DNA of 64,000 bases from Pseudomonas sp. PICF141 (GTDB taxonomy: Bacteria > Pseudomonadota > Gammaproteobacteria > Pseudomonadales > Pseudomonadaceae): positions 1 through 64,000 of the forward strand of contig NZ_MUNM01000075.1 of the NCBI RefSeq assembly GCF_002286815.1. Reading direction: 5' to 3'. The translations under genes and the position numbers were made by a program. The notes under the pieces are model-generated. The model made no database searches, had not been told where the DNA came from, and worked only from the letters and a program-made list of their open reading frames with translations. Positions 16,792 to 26,114 of the stretch are shown one piece after another (the first letter of the stretch is position 1; each line of letters starts with the position of its first letter).

Positions 16792-17823
16792 TCACAGGCG
16801 CGACGCAGCCTCAAGGTCCATCAACCCTCTGCCGTACGCTTCACTGTTGGCATAGATACCCGTGCGGTTTGCCGTTGCCAGCAGTCGTTCGCGTACCTGC
16901 TGTGTGCTCAGTTCGGGGTATCGGCTTTGCAGGGCGGCCAGTGCACCACTGACCAGTGCAGCAGCAGGCGAAGTGCCGGCCGTCTGGACGTATTTGCCAT
17001 CTTTGCTTGTGGTCAGCAGGCCTTGCTCGGCGCCAGAGTCACCACCCGGCACAGCGATACACCAGGCTGCGGCGACACCACAGTAATTGGATTTTGCATT
17101 GATGCTGCTGCCGTCGTTCTTTACTGCAACCACAGCGATCCAGCCTTTCTCCAGTTCGGGCAGGGCAACGGGTAATCCTGGCTCGGCCAGCGGTTCTCGT
17201 TTCAGCTCATTGCCGGTCGGAAACACAAACACCGCGCCGTCCCGAACCAGTTTTCGAGCGGTCATCAGCGATTCCGGCATCACCTGGTTATAACGTGCTT
17301 CATTGATCTCGGTCGCCGGAATGGCATTGGCCCACGAGTTATTAAGGATGCGTGCGCCCTTGTCGAAACCTGCTTGCCAGGATTGAGCGATTTCACTATC
17401 GAAGAAAAAGGGTTCGTCGTCGTCGCCGAAGCGATAGGGGATCAACTGGGCGTTATAGGCCACGCCATGCATGCCCTGATCGTCCTTGTTAGCCGCGAGA
17501 ATGCCAGCCATTTGTGTCCCGTGACCGATTCGGTCGGAGGTGCCAGCTTGTTTCTCGATGTAATCGAACCCGGGGTCAAGGAGCCTTCCTTGAAACTCCG
17601 GCAGATGGCTGTTCAAGCCTGAGCCAATCAGAGCCACGGCTACGCCCTGACCGGTGCCGCCGCGAGCATAAAGACTTGAGGCATGGATAACCGCCAAGCC
17701 CTTCTGGGCCTGATATTCCCGGGTTTCAAACGCGGCAAGCAGTGGCGGTTCTTCAGGAGGATTAATGCATCCGCTCAGCAGAGTGGATGCAATGACAATA
17801 GACATAATGGGTATGCGGTGCAT
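16792..17823 (-). CDS. subtilisin-like (S8) lipoprotein, catalytic Asp replaced by Gly
   Basis: A 343-residue S8-family protein with a lipoprotein signal (STLLSGC, Cys19), so likely anchored in the envelope. The His motif GHGTQMAG (His101), the oxyanion Asn in FPTGNE (Asn205) and the nucleophile in GTSPAAALVSGA (Ser285) are all present. The position that should be the catalytic Asp, in V-A-L-I-x-S-G, reads Gly67 (codon GGC at 17623-17625, one base from GAC). It may be inactive, have low activity, or be a ligand-binding pseudoprotease. No autotransporter domain follows. The rest of the frame is intact with no other damage, which argues against a decaying gene. It is monocistronic. Confidence 0.85.
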   Translation of the reverse strand: MHRIPIMSIVIASTLLSGCINPPEEPPLLAAFETREYQAQKGLAVIHASSLYARGGTGQGVAVALIGSGLNSHLPEFQGRLLDPGFDYIEKQAGTSDRIGHGTQMAGILAANKDDQGMHGVAYNAQLIPYRFGDDDEPFFFDSEIAQSWQAGFDKGARILNNSWANAIPATEINEARYNQVMPESLMTARKLVRDGAVFVFPTGNELKREPLAEPGLPVALPELEKGWIAVVAVKNDGSSINAKSNYCGVAAAWCIAVPGGDSGAEQGLLTTSKDGKYVQTAGTSPAAALVSGALAALQSRYPELSTQQVRERLLATANRTGIYANSEAYGRGLMDLEAASRL

Positions 17824-18089
17824 GATCGTTCCTTCGTGAAATCCGCGTCCATCAGGCTTCCTGCTGTGACGAATACTTCGCGGAAAATGTTTTGTCGGAG
17901 GAGGATCTTACCGGCAGGCAAGGGATTTACGTCAGGTGGCGAATTGCTCCGTTTTGTTTCAAGCCGTGGCGAGGGATCGATGAGTAGACGCTGTATCATT
18001 CCGTATCGTTTTTGCCCCAACCTTTTCTCGACTCGCTGCGTTCGCCGGCTAGGCTTTGGGCTTCGCAGCGGTCAACGGAGTGACAGCTT

Positions 18090-20018
18090 ATGCACAACAC
18101 CCTGGAACAGGTTTTTGGTTATCCACAGTTTCGACCCGGCCAGGAGGCGGCGGTCAGTGCTGTGTTGGCCGGGCGCTCGGCGGCGGCGATTTTCCCGACC
18201 GGTTCGGGCAAGTCCCTTTGCTATCAACTGCCGGCCTTGCTACTGCCGCACCTGACATTGGTTGTGTCGCCCCTGTTGGCATTGATGCAGGATCAGCTAG
18301 CGTTCTTGCAGCGCCACGGCATTGCGGCGGGCAGTATCGATTCGGCCCAGAGCCGCGATGACGCCAGCGATGTGATGACGCGGGCAAAGTCCGGTGAATT
18401 GAAGATTCTGATGATTTCCGTGGAGCGTCTGAAGAACGAGCGCTTCCGCCATTTTTTGCAGCAGGTACCGATCTCGCTGCTGGTGGTGGATGAGGCCCAC
18501 TGCATCTCTGAATGGGGCCATAACTTCCGCCCCGACTACCTCAAGCTGCCGGACTATCAGCGGCAGTTCAACATCCCGCAGGCGCTGCTGCTGACCGCCA
18601 CCGCGACACCCAGGGTGATCGCCGACATGCAGGCCAAATTCGCCATCGCCCCTGAGGATGTGGTGACCACCGGTTTCTATCGATCCAACCTCAATCTGTG
18701 GGTGGAACCGGTACGCGGCCAGGACAAGCGACGACGCCTTGTCGAGTGGATGAGCCAGCGTCCTGGCCAGCCGAGTATTGTCTACGTCACCCTGCAGAAA
18801 ACCGCTGAGCACATTGCCGAGCATCTGGGGCGCAACGGCATTCAGGCCGAGGCCTATCACGCCGGTTTGCCCCATGAACAACGGGAAGCGATTCAGCGGC
18901 GGTTCATGGGCGGGCAATCCAATTGCATCGTCGCCACCATTGCCTTCGGCATGGGCATCGATAAAAGCGATATCCGCAACGTGGTGCATTTCGACCTGCC
19001 TAAATCCATCGAAAACTACAGCCAGGAAATCGGTCGCGCCGGGCGTGACGGGCAGCCATCCGATTGCCTGGTGCTGGCCAACCGCGACAGCCTCAACGTG
19101 CTGGAAAACTTCGTCTACGGCGATACGCCGGAACGGGACGGCATTCGCTACGTGCTCGACGAATTGCAAGCCACCGCGCCCGAGGGGCAATGGGAGTTTC
19201 TGCTGGGACCTTTGGCCGATCAGAGCAACATTCGCCAGTTACCGCTCAAGACTTTGCTGGTGCAGCTGGAACTGCGTGGAATAATCGCCCCGCGTTATGC
19301 CTATTACGCCGAATACCGTTTCAAGTATTTGCAGGAACCTGACGCATTGCTTGCCCGATTCGAAGGTGAGCGCAAGGACTTCGTCTCGGCAATCATCCAG
19401 ACCTCCAGCCGTGCACGGACCTGGGCCACGGTGAATTTCGATGCGTTGTATGAGCGGTATTCCGCCGAGCGCAGTCGGGTGGTCAAGGCGCTGGATTATT
19501 TTCAGGAGAAGGGCTGGATCGAGGTCGAAAGCAAGCAGATGACCGAGGTTTACAGCCTGCTGCAAGCCGAGGTTGATTCCCAAACCCTGAGCGCTGAATT
19601 GCACGCCTGCTTCACCCAGCACGAGCGTACCGAGATCGCACGGATTCACGCCATGCTGGATCTGTTCGCTACCGACCATTGCCTGGGCTATCGCCTGGCG
19701 GAATACTTTGGCGATGAAAACGCGCCGAAGCAGTGCGGGCATTGTTCCGTGTGTCACGGTCAGGTGGCGCGATTGCCGGCACCGCCGGAATTGCCAGCGC
19801 TTGTGGATAAAAACTTCGAGGCGCTGTGCGGTGATTTTATCCACAGGCACGAGCAGCACACGGGCAACCTTCCTTCAGCTGAACGCGTAACAAGATTTCT
19901 ATGCGGGATCAGCGTGCCGCTGTTTACCAAGCTCAAAGCGCGGTCGATTCCGGGGTTTGCGGTGTTGGAGGATTATCCGTACGGCGACGTGCGTTGTTGG
20001 GTAGAGGTCCATTTGTAG
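18090..20018 (+). CDS. RecQ-family ATP-dependent DNA helicase
   Basis: A 642-residue superfamily 2 DNA helicase, 3'-5' by family. GYPQFRPGQEAA is the Q/motif 0, FPTGSGKSLCYQLP the Walker A (about 32-45), VVDEAHCISEWGH the DEAH box, and QEIGRAGRDGQPS motif VI. A RecQ zinc-binding pair of Cys (CGHCSVCHG near 550-558) follows, but the C-terminus does not look like a standard HRDC domain; it ends in a short tail of the kind seen in RecQ-like proteins distinct from housekeeping RecQ. So I give no symbol. GGAGTGACAGC precedes the ATG. Three perfect TTATCCACA (DnaA-box) strings lie inside the gene. Confidence 0.9.
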   Translation: MHNTLEQVFGYPQFRPGQEAAVSAVLAGRSAAAIFPTGSGKSLCYQLPALLLPHLTLVVSPLLALMQDQLAFLQRHGIAAGSIDSAQSRDDASDVMTRAKSGELKILMISVERLKNERFRHFLQQVPISLLVVDEAHCISEWGHNFRPDYLKLPDYQRQFNIPQALLLTATATPRVIADMQAKFAIAPEDVVTTGFYRSNLNLWVEPVRGQDKRRRLVEWMSQRPGQPSIVYVTLQKTAEHIAEHLGRNGIQAEAYHAGLPHEQREAIQRRFMGGQSNCIVATIAFGMGIDKSDIRNVVHFDLPKSIENYSQEIGRAGRDGQPSDCLVLANRDSLNVLENFVYGDTPERDGIRYVLDELQATAPEGQWEFLLGPLADQSNIRQLPLKTLLVQLELRGIIAPRYAYYAEYRFKYLQEPDALLARFEGERKDFVSAIIQTSSRARTWATVNFDALYERYSAERSRVVKALDYFQEKGWIEVESKQMTEVYSLLQAEVDSQTLSAELHACFTQHERTEIARIHAMLDLFATDHCLGYRLAEYFGDENAPKQCGHCSVCHGQVARLPAPPELPALVDKNFEALCGDFIHRHEQHTGNLPSAERVTRFLCGISVPLFTKLKARSIPGFAVLEDYPYGDVRCWVEVHL

Positions 20019-20136
20019 ATACCAGGTGCCCGCATCCATCCGCTGAATGTCGCTCATCACAGGAATAAATTTCAAAAAAGCCCAGCGCCTGTCTATGGTG
20101 AAGAACTGTCTTTGGATCGCTGACAAGAGAACAACC

Positions 20137-21363
20137 ATGAGCCAGACACCGTTCGATATTCAGCGCGCCGCCGTGATCGGCGCGGGCACCATGGGCCGTG
20201 GCATTGTCATGTGCCTGGCCAACGCCGGGGTGCCGGTGCAATGGGTCGATAACAATCCGCAAATGCTTGAGCAAGCACTGACCAGCGTGGCTGAAACTTA
20301 CGCCCACAACGTGCGTCAGGGGCGGATCGATCAAGCCGAGGCGGATGCGCGCATTGCCCGGGTGACGGCGGCTGCCGATTATGCGGCGATCCGCGATGTC
20401 GATCTGGTCATCGAAGCGGTTTACGAAAACCTTGAGTTGAAACAGAAAATCTTCGGCGAACTCGACGGCGTGATGAAACCCGAAGCGATTCTGGCCAGCA
20501 ATACCTCGGCACTGGACATCGACGCCATGGCTGCTGTCACTCGCCGTCCACAACAAGTCCTGGGCCTGCATTTCTTCAGCCCGGCGCACATCATGAAGCT
20601 GCTGGAAATCGTGCGCGGCGCCCGGACGGAGCCGGCGGTACTCGATGCAGCCTTGGCCCTGGGCCAGCGCATGGGCAAGGTCAGCGTGGTGTCGGGCAAT
20701 TGCCATGGCTTCATTGGCAACCGCATGCTGCATCCGTACGTGCTCGAAGCACGCAAGATGCTGCTGGAGGGCGCCTTGCCTTATCAGGTGGATGCGGCGC
20801 TGCAAGGTTTTGGTTTCGCCATGGGGCCGTTTCGCATGTACGACGTGGTCGGCATCGATCTGGAGTGGCGCGCGCGGGAACTGGCAGGCAAAGGCCAGGA
20901 TGCGCCGGAGGTTCAAGTGGACAACCGCTTGTGCGAGCTGGGGCGTTTCGGTCAGAAGAGTGGCGATGGGTATTACCACTACGAACCGGGCAGTCGCCAG
21001 GCTGAGCACGATGTGGAAGTCGATGCGCTGGTATTGGAAGTCAGTGAAGGGTTAGGGTTCCAACGCCGCGAGATCAGCCCTGAAGAGATTCTGGAGCGTT
21101 GCTTGCTGGCGCTGGTCAACGAAGGCGCGAAGATTCTTCAGGAAGGCATCGCGGCATCGGCGCATGACATCGACCTGGTTTATCTCAACGGTTACGGCTT
21201 CCCGGCGGACAAGGGCGGGCCGATGGCCTGGGCGGATCAGCAAGGGTTGGAAGATATTCATCTGCGCTTGCTGGCTCTGGAGACCCGTCAGGGCGATCAC
21301 TGGGCGCCGGCACGATTGATTGGTGAGCTGGCGGCGGAGGGTAGGGGCTTTGCTGACATGTGA
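20137..21363 (+). CDS. 3-hydroxyacyl-CoA dehydrogenase
   Basis: An NAD-dependent dehydrogenase of 408 residues that oxidises 3-hydroxyacyl-CoA to 3-ketoacyl-CoA in fatty-acid breakdown. AVIGAGTMGRGI at about residues 11-22 is the Rossmann NAD loop; GLHFFSPAHIMKLLEIV with SGNCHGFIGNRM carries the catalytic His region, followed by two C-terminal 3HCDH domains (the second around 300-395 with NGYGFPADKGGPM). I chose ATG 20137 (MSQTPFDIQRAAVIG); an earlier ATG at 20047 would add 30 residues with no family match. A small thioesterase gene follows 77 bp later. The partner acyl-CoA enzymes are not in the window. Confidence 0.93.
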   Translation: MSQTPFDIQRAAVIGAGTMGRGIVMCLANAGVPVQWVDNNPQMLEQALTSVAETYAHNVRQGRIDQAEADARIARVTAAADYAAIRDVDLVIEAVYENLELKQKIFGELDGVMKPEAILASNTSALDIDAMAAVTRRPQQVLGLHFFSPAHIMKLLEIVRGARTEPAVLDAALALGQRMGKVSVVSGNCHGFIGNRMLHPYVLEARKMLLEGALPYQVDAALQGFGFAMGPFRMYDVVGIDLEWRARELAGKGQDAPEVQVDNRLCELGRFGQKSGDGYYHYEPGSRQAEHDVEVDALVLEVSEGLGFQRREISPEEILERCLLALVNEGAKILQEGIAASAHDIDLVYLNGYGFPADKGGPMAWADQQGLEDIHLRLLALETRQGDHWAPARLIGELAAEGRGFADM

Positions 21364-21440
21364 TTTTATGAGGCGCCTGCGAAAAACGATAACGCGGTTT
21401 TCGCTTTAGACTCGCTATCCAATTCCAGGAATCGACGCCG

Positions 21441-21872
21441 ATGTCCAACCCCATGCCCCAACGCACCGACTACCCGCACTTCCAGCCCGTCACCACTCGC
21501 TGGCACGACAATGACGCCTACGGTCACGTCAACAATGTCACCTACTACAGTTTTTTCGATACGGCGGTAAACACCTACCTGATCGAAGTCGGCGGCCTGG
21601 ATATCCATGACGGCGAGGTGGTGGGGTTTGTGGTGAGTTCGGCCTGCGACTACTTTGCCTCGATCGCTTTCCCGGACCGTATCGAGATTGGCCTGCGGGT
21701 CGGCAAGTTGGGCAACAGCTCGGTGCAATACGAATTGGCGGTGTTCAAGGCAGGGGAAATTGACGCCTGTGCGGCGGGGCGCTTCGTGCATGTGTTCGTG
21801 GATCGGACCACGAATCAGCCGGTGGCAATTCCTGCCCGATTGCGCGGGGCGTTGGAGCGACTGGCGATCTGA
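21441..21872 (+). CDS. 4HBT-family acyl-CoA thioesterase
   Basis: A 143-residue hotdog-fold thioesterase. RWHDNDAYGHVNNVTYYSFFD (with the Asp in WHDNDAYGHVNN) is the 4-hydroxybenzoyl-CoA thioesterase signature; it hydrolyses an acyl-CoA in the cytosol, substrate unknown. It sits 77 bp behind the 3-hydroxyacyl-CoA dehydrogenase gene on the same strand and ahead of a strong terminator, so the two probably form an operon and this may recycle CoA from dead-end acyl-CoA. Confidence 0.9.
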   Translation: MSNPMPQRTDYPHFQPVTTRWHDNDAYGHVNNVTYYSFFDTAVNTYLIEVGGLDIHDGEVVGFVVSSACDYFASIAFPDRIEIGLRVGKLGNSSVQYELAVFKAGEIDACAAGRFVHVFVDRTTNQPVAIPARLRGALERLAI

Positions 21873-21877
21873 GAGGC

Positions 21878-21911
21878 AAAAAAAATCGCAGCCCGAGGGC
21901 TGCGATTTTTT
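21878..21911. terminator. bidirectional rho-independent terminator
   Basis: AAAAAAATCGCAGCCC and GGGCTGCGATTTTTT form a 13-bp stem around GA, A-rich on one side and T-rich on the other. It can end both the thioesterase and the convergent glycine-zipper gene transcripts. Confidence 0.92.
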
Positions 21912-21941
21912 GATCTACCGGCAAACGAGGCGATTCAAGCC

Positions 21942-22430
21942 TCAGTCGTGATAGCGATGTTTATGCTTGCGATGGCCGTAGGCATGACCACGACCTGGAT
22001 GGCCGCGACGGTAGTAACCACGATCGTCATCATCATAACCACGACGATAGCGACGATCGTCGTCGTCATCGCTCTTGTTGCCCATGTAGTTACCCAGCGC
22101 GCCACCGGCGCCGCCGCCTGCTGCGGAACCGATCAGGCTGCCGGTGGTGCCGCCCACGCTACGGCCGACCACGTTACCGCCTGCTGCGCCCAACGCACCG
22201 CCAATGGCTGCTTCGCCACGGCTGCGTTTGTCTGCGCCGACGGCGCTACCACCCGCGCCGCCCAGGGCCGCGCCAATGGTTGAACCTGTATTGCCGCCTA
22301 ACGATTGACCGACGACCGAGCCAAGAACCCCGCCCAATGCGCCGCCCACACCTGCTTCGGTGGTGCCGCCTGCAGAAGCGAAGCCACTGACCAGGCCAAG
22401 GGACAACAAGAGAATCGAGGAGAACTTCAT
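21942..22430 (-). CDS. glycine-zipper envelope protein with His/Arg/Asp tail
   Basis: A 162-residue exported protein. Residues 1-20 are a signal peptide ending ASA. Residues about 25-118 are repeated Gly-zipper segments (GVGGALGGVLGSVVGQSLGG style), expected to pack in or against a membrane. The C-terminal ~45 residues are an unusual low-complexity tail of DDDDDRRYRRGYDDDD and then His-rich runs, which may bind metal. Glycine-zipper proteins of this sort occur widely in Pseudomonas with no settled role. The gene is monocistronic. Confidence 0.82.
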   Translation of the reverse strand: MKFSSILLLSLGLVSGFASAGGTTEAGVGGALGGVLGSVVGQSLGGNTGSTIGAALGGAGGSAVGADKRSRGEAAIGGALGAAGGNVVGRSVGGTTGSLIGSAAGGGAGGALGNYMGNKSDDDDDRRYRRGYDDDDRGYYRRGHPGRGHAYGHRKHKHRYHD

Positions 22431-22585
22431 AGAGGAACCTCAAGGGGATGACGGCGCGATCCTGAGGCTGTGTCATGGTTGTGACAATCGAAATCCGACG
22501 AGTAACACGACTTGAGCACAATTCTATAAGTTACTGTTTTTTGGGCGGAACTTAAGTGTTTTTCACCGGTCTTTAACTACTTCGC

Positions 22586-22617
22586 AAAGGCCGTTTTTAT
22601 ACAGAAACGGCCTTTTT
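22586..22617 (+). terminator. hairpin with T-tract in the 346-bp gap
   Basis: AAAGGCCGTTT and AAACGGCCTTTTTT form an 11-bp stem on the plus strand with a T6 tail. No plus-strand gene precedes it directly (the glycine-zipper gene is on the minus strand), so it could end a short untranslated plus-strand transcript, or read on the minus strand as a hairpin. Confidence 0.6.
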
Positions 22618-22675
22618 TGTGGGCGATTGGAAAGTGTTCGAAGGGTGTCGATAGGTGTGTTGCCAAATCGAATGT

Positions 22676-22756
22676 CTTCGCGGGCAAGCCTCGCTCCTAC
22701 AAATTGCGTGTCCTTTAGAGGGCGAAAATCTGTAGGAGCGAGGCTTGCCCGCGAAG
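22676..22756. repeat. REP doublet (REPIN) upstream of the fdh gene end
   Basis: CTTCGCGGGCAAGCCTCGCTCC and its exact inverse (22731-22756) form a 26-bp inverted pair around a 29-bp spacer, the same unit as 71-95 and 38230-38309. It lies between the glycine-zipper promoter region and the end of the molybdopterin oxidoreductase gene. Confidence 0.9.
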
Positions 22757-22776
22757 AGGCCAGACCTGCTACCGCA

Positions 22777-25125
22777 TTAAGCCGATTTCGCCATGATCAA
22801 CCCCGTCTCACTCGCCGCTTCCAAGCGAATCGCCACAAATTTCGATGTCGGCGTATGGCTGCCATCCCCGGTGCTTTCCAGCGGCACCAGCGGGTTCACT
22901 TCCGGATAGTAAGCGGCCGCTTGCCCGGCAGGAATATCAAACGCCAGCAGCGTGAAACCCTTCACCCGACGCTCATGGCCATCATCCCAAATCGAAACAA
23001 TGTCAGCTTTCTGCCCGGGTTTGAACCCGAGGCGAATGATGTCGGCTTCATTGACGAACAGCACGTCGCGCTGGCCTTTCACCCCGCGATAACGGTCATC
23101 AAGACCATAAATCGTGGTGTTGTACTGATCATGGGAACGCATCGACTGCATGATCAGGTCCGGCAGCATGCCGGTGGCGCGGGTGCGTTCGTGGACCAGG
23201 TGTTTGGGCAGCCTGTTCACACGGAAGTTGGCCCGGCCCGATGGCGTATTCCAGCGACGTGCGCTGGCGCTGTTACCCAGATAGAAACCACCCGGGTTCT
23301 GGATTTTCTCGTTGAAGTCCCGGAAGCCCGGGATGGTGTCGGCGATCAGGTCGCGGATGCGGTTGTAATCGGCCACCAGCCAGTTCCAGTCCACCGGTTT
23401 GCTGCCCAGGGTCGCGGCGGCGATGCCGGCGATGATTGCAGGCTCCGAGCGCATCTGGTTCGACAGTGGCTGCAGCTGACCGTTGGAGGCATGGACCATG
23501 CTGAACGAGTCTTCCACGGTCACTGCTTGGGCGCCTTCGGCCTGGATATCGATGTCGGTACGGCCCAGGCACGGCAGGATCAGCGCGTCTTTACCGTGGG
23601 CCAAATGGCTACGGTTGAGCTTGGTGCTGATCTGCACGGTCAGGTCGCAGTTGGCCAGAGCCTGGAAGGTTCGCGTGCTGTCCGGTGTGGCTTGGGCGAA
23701 ATTGCCGCCCAGGCCGATGAAGACTTTCGAGCGGCCGTCGGCCATGGCGTGAATCGCCTCGACCACGTTGTGGCCGTTTTCACGGGGCGCCTTGAACTGG
23801 AAGCGTCGCTCCAGAGCGTCGAGGAATGCCACCGGCGGACGTTCGTTGATGCCCATTGTCCGGTCGCCTTGCACATTACTGTGGCCACGCACCGGGCACA
23901 GGCCGGCACCCGGCCGGCCGATGTTGCCGCGCAACAACATCAGGTTGGCGATTTCCTGGATGGTCGCCACCGAATGACGATGCTGGGTGATGCCCATCGC
24001 CCAGCACATGATGACGTTCTTGCCTTTGACGTACATACGCGCCGCTTGCTCGATTTCCATCAGCGTCAGGCCGGACTGTTCGACGATCTGCTCCCACGAG
24101 GTGTCGTCGACGATGCCCAGGTATTCCAGAACGTTGACGCTGTGTTCATTGAGGAAGTCGTGGTCGAACACCGCAGGCTCACCGGCCTTCTGCGCATCGC
24201 GCTCCCATTGCAGCAGGAACTTGGCCATGCCGCGCATGATCGCCATGTCGCCGCCCAGTGCGGGGCGGAAGTACGCGGTGTTGGTCGGCTTGTCGCCGTT
24301 GGTGAGCATTTCCAGTGGGTGTTGTGGGTGCTGAAAACGTTCCAGGCCGCGTTCTTTCAGCGGGTTGATGCACACCACCTGAGCGCCGCGTTTCACGGCT
24401 TCGCGCAGGGGTTCGAGCATCCGCGGGTGGTTGGTGCCAGGGTTCTGGCCCCAGACGAAAATCGCATCGGCATGTTCGAAATCATCGAAGGTCACGGTGC
24501 CTTTGCCCACGCCAACGCTCTGTGCCAACGCAACACCACTGGCTTCGTGGCACATGTTCGAGCAGTCAGGGAAATTGTTGGTGCCATAGGCGCGCACGAA
24601 CAATTGATAGAGGAACGCCGCTTCGTTGCTGGCGCGGCCCGAGGTATAGAACTCGGCCTGATTCGGGCTCGACAGGCCGCGCAGATGTTTGGCGATCAGG
24701 GTAAAGGCGTCATCCCAACTGATGGGCTGGTAGCGATCGGTTTCGGTGTTGTAGCTCATCGGCTCGGTCAGGCGGCCCTGATATTCAAGCCAGTAATCAC
24801 TCTGTTCCAGCAGCGAGGTGACGCTGTGTTTGGCAAAGAATGGAGCATCGACGCGCCGCTTGGTCGCTTCCCAGTTCACCGCTTTGGCGCCGTTCTCGCA
24901 GAACATCACCATGCCCTTTTCCGGAGAATCACCCCAGGCGCAACCGGGGCAGTCGAAGCCACCGTTCTGGTTGGTCTTGAGCATGATGCGCAGGTTTTTC
25001 AGCGCGTTATCGCTGGTCAACCAGGCCTGGGCGACGCTGATCAGCGCGCCCCAGCCACCTGCTGGGCCTTTGTAGGGCTTGTAGCGGGGGACGGGTTTCT
25101 GATCGGCTTGACGGTGTTGACTCAC
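22777..25125 (-). CDS. FdhF/YdeP-family molybdopterin oxidoreductase
   Basis: A 782-residue cytosolic molybdopterin oxidoreductase of the formate dehydrogenase H-like/YdeP branch. The N-terminal region has one CPGCAWGD motif rather than a full four-Cys iron-sulfur site typical of FdhF. GQNPGTNHPRML, the cofactor-binding GNIGRPGAGLCPVRGHSNVQ and a C-terminal molybdopterin dinucleotide-binding domain (about 650-780) follow. The substrate is unknown; YdeP is linked to acid resistance in E. coli. The gene is translated directly after fdhD (ATGA overlap at 25122-25125), as expected for an enzyme that needs sulfuration of its cofactor. The same pair is in P. aeruginosa as PA5181-PA5180, from memory. 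Confidence 0.9.
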   Translation of the reverse strand: MSQHRQADQKPVPRYKPYKGPAGGWGALISVAQAWLTSDNALKNLRIMLKTNQNGGFDCPGCAWGDSPEKGMVMFCENGAKAVNWEATKRRVDAPFFAKHSVTSLLEQSDYWLEYQGRLTEPMSYNTETDRYQPISWDDAFTLIAKHLRGLSSPNQAEFYTSGRASNEAAFLYQLFVRAYGTNNFPDCSNMCHEASGVALAQSVGVGKGTVTFDDFEHADAIFVWGQNPGTNHPRMLEPLREAVKRGAQVVCINPLKERGLERFQHPQHPLEMLTNGDKPTNTAYFRPALGGDMAIMRGMAKFLLQWERDAQKAGEPAVFDHDFLNEHSVNVLEYLGIVDDTSWEQIVEQSGLTLMEIEQAARMYVKGKNVIMCWAMGITQHRHSVATIQEIANLMLLRGNIGRPGAGLCPVRGHSNVQGDRTMGINERPPVAFLDALERRFQFKAPRENGHNVVEAIHAMADGRSKVFIGLGGNFAQATPDSTRTFQALANCDLTVQISTKLNRSHLAHGKDALILPCLGRTDIDIQAEGAQAVTVEDSFSMVHASNGQLQPLSNQMRSEPAIIAGIAAATLGSKPVDWNWLVADYNRIRDLIADTIPGFRDFNEKIQNPGGFYLGNSASARRWNTPSGRANFRVNRLPKHLVHERTRATGMLPDLIMQSMRSHDQYNTTIYGLDDRYRGVKGQRDVLFVNEADIIRLGFKPGQKADIVSIWDDGHERRVKGFTLLAFDIPAGQAAAYYPEVNPLVPLESTGDGSHTPTSKFVAIRLEAASETGLIMAKSA

Positions 25126-25961
25126 GCTTGATTCTCCAACGCTGGGCTGTAAACCCGTGGTGCACTTTTCTGCGGCAGGTGGATGAGGTTGAGGTTATGT
25201 CGACGGGCCCATTGCACGGCAAGGCCCGTGGGCGACGACAGGCTGACCAGGGTCTGAATGCCGGCGCGTAAAACTTTCTGAATCAATTCGAGGCTGCAAC
25301 GGCTGGTGACAATCGCCAGGCCGCCAGTGATCGGGATCTTCTGGCGGATCAACCCGCCGATCAGCTTGTCGAGGGCGTTGTGCCGGCCAATGTCTTCACG
25401 GCCCAGCAGCAATTCGCCATTGCCGTTCATGAACACCGCCGCATGCACCGCGCCGCAATGTTGGCCCAGTGGCTGAAATGCACCGATGCGCTGACGCAGG
25501 CCGTCCAGCCATTCGGCCGGGGGCAACGGTGCGCCGGCCAAGACTTTGAGATCGGGCAGCGCTTGCTCGACCGCTTCCACGCCGCAGAGACCGCAACCGC
25601 TGGTGCCAGCCAGTTGCCGACGCTGCTGCTTGAGGTTCCAGAAGGCGCGATTGGCGATGGTCACTTGCGCGTATTGCGCCGAACCCGAGCCGCTGAGTTG
25701 CAAGTCATAGATGTCTGAAGCGTCTTCGATGATGCCGCTGCCAAGGCTGAAGCCGACAATGAAGTCTTCAAGATCCGTTGGCGTGACCAACATGACGGCC
25801 TGGCTGATGCCGTTATAGGCAATCGCCAACGCGACTTCCTCGGCCAGCGCGGTGCTGGACGATTCGGTGTATTCAAGGTTGCAGTAACTGTATGTCTGAC
25901 TGGCGACGGTCGCAGGCGTTTCAACAGCAGGCGCCGCGCGGGAAGGGCGCTTGGCGTTCAT
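25122..25961 (-). CDS. fdhD: FdhD sulfurtransferase for formate dehydrogenase-type enzymes
   Basis: A 279-residue protein that transfers sulfur to the molybdenum cofactor of formate dehydrogenases. GCGLCGVEAVEQA near residues 120-132 carries the CxxC active-site pair, and GREDIGRHNALDKLIG is the conserved cofactor-binding stretch. Its stop overlaps the start of the oxidoreductase gene, so it is the first gene of a two-gene operon. A large hairpin (25987-26052) lies just upstream of its start. Confidence 0.93.
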   Translation of the reverse strand: MNAKRPSRAAPAVETPATVASQTYSYCNLEYTESSSTALAEEVALAIAYNGISQAVMLVTPTDLEDFIVGFSLGSGIIEDASDIYDLQLSGSGSAQYAQVTIANRAFWNLKQQRRQLAGTSGCGLCGVEAVEQALPDLKVLAGAPLPPAEWLDGLRQRIGAFQPLGQHCGAVHAAVFMNGNGELLLGREDIGRHNALDKLIGGLIRQKIPITGGLAIVTSRCSLELIQKVLRAGIQTLVSLSSPTGLAVQWARRHNLNLIHLPQKSAPRVYSPALENQA

Positions 25962-25986
25962 AAGGCATCACCAACGGTTTAATCAG

Positions 25987-26052
25987 CTTAGGGGGCGTTT
26001 TCAATGAGTTTCTCCGCCGCGCCGGGAAAACTCATTGAGAACGCCACCTAAG
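25987..26052. terminator. large inverted repeat between fdhD and LysR gene
   Basis: CTTAGG.GGCGTTTTCAATGAGTTT on the left and AAACTCATTGAGAACGCC.ACCTAAG on the right form a 25-bp imperfect stem around 16 bases. It is downstream of the LysR gene and 26 bp upstream of the fdhD start, so it may terminate the LysR transcript or fold in the fdhD leader. There is no T-tract on either side. Confidence 0.5.
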
Positions 26053-26114
26053 CCTAGGCGCGTCAATCTGTCGCGTCTAATTGCTATTACTGATCTTCCG
26101 ATAGATGGCGTCGA

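Noticed and set aside
22627..25131. 834-codon frame antisense to the oxidoreductase gene
   Set aside because: Shadow of a well-supported gene; begins in a REP doublet.
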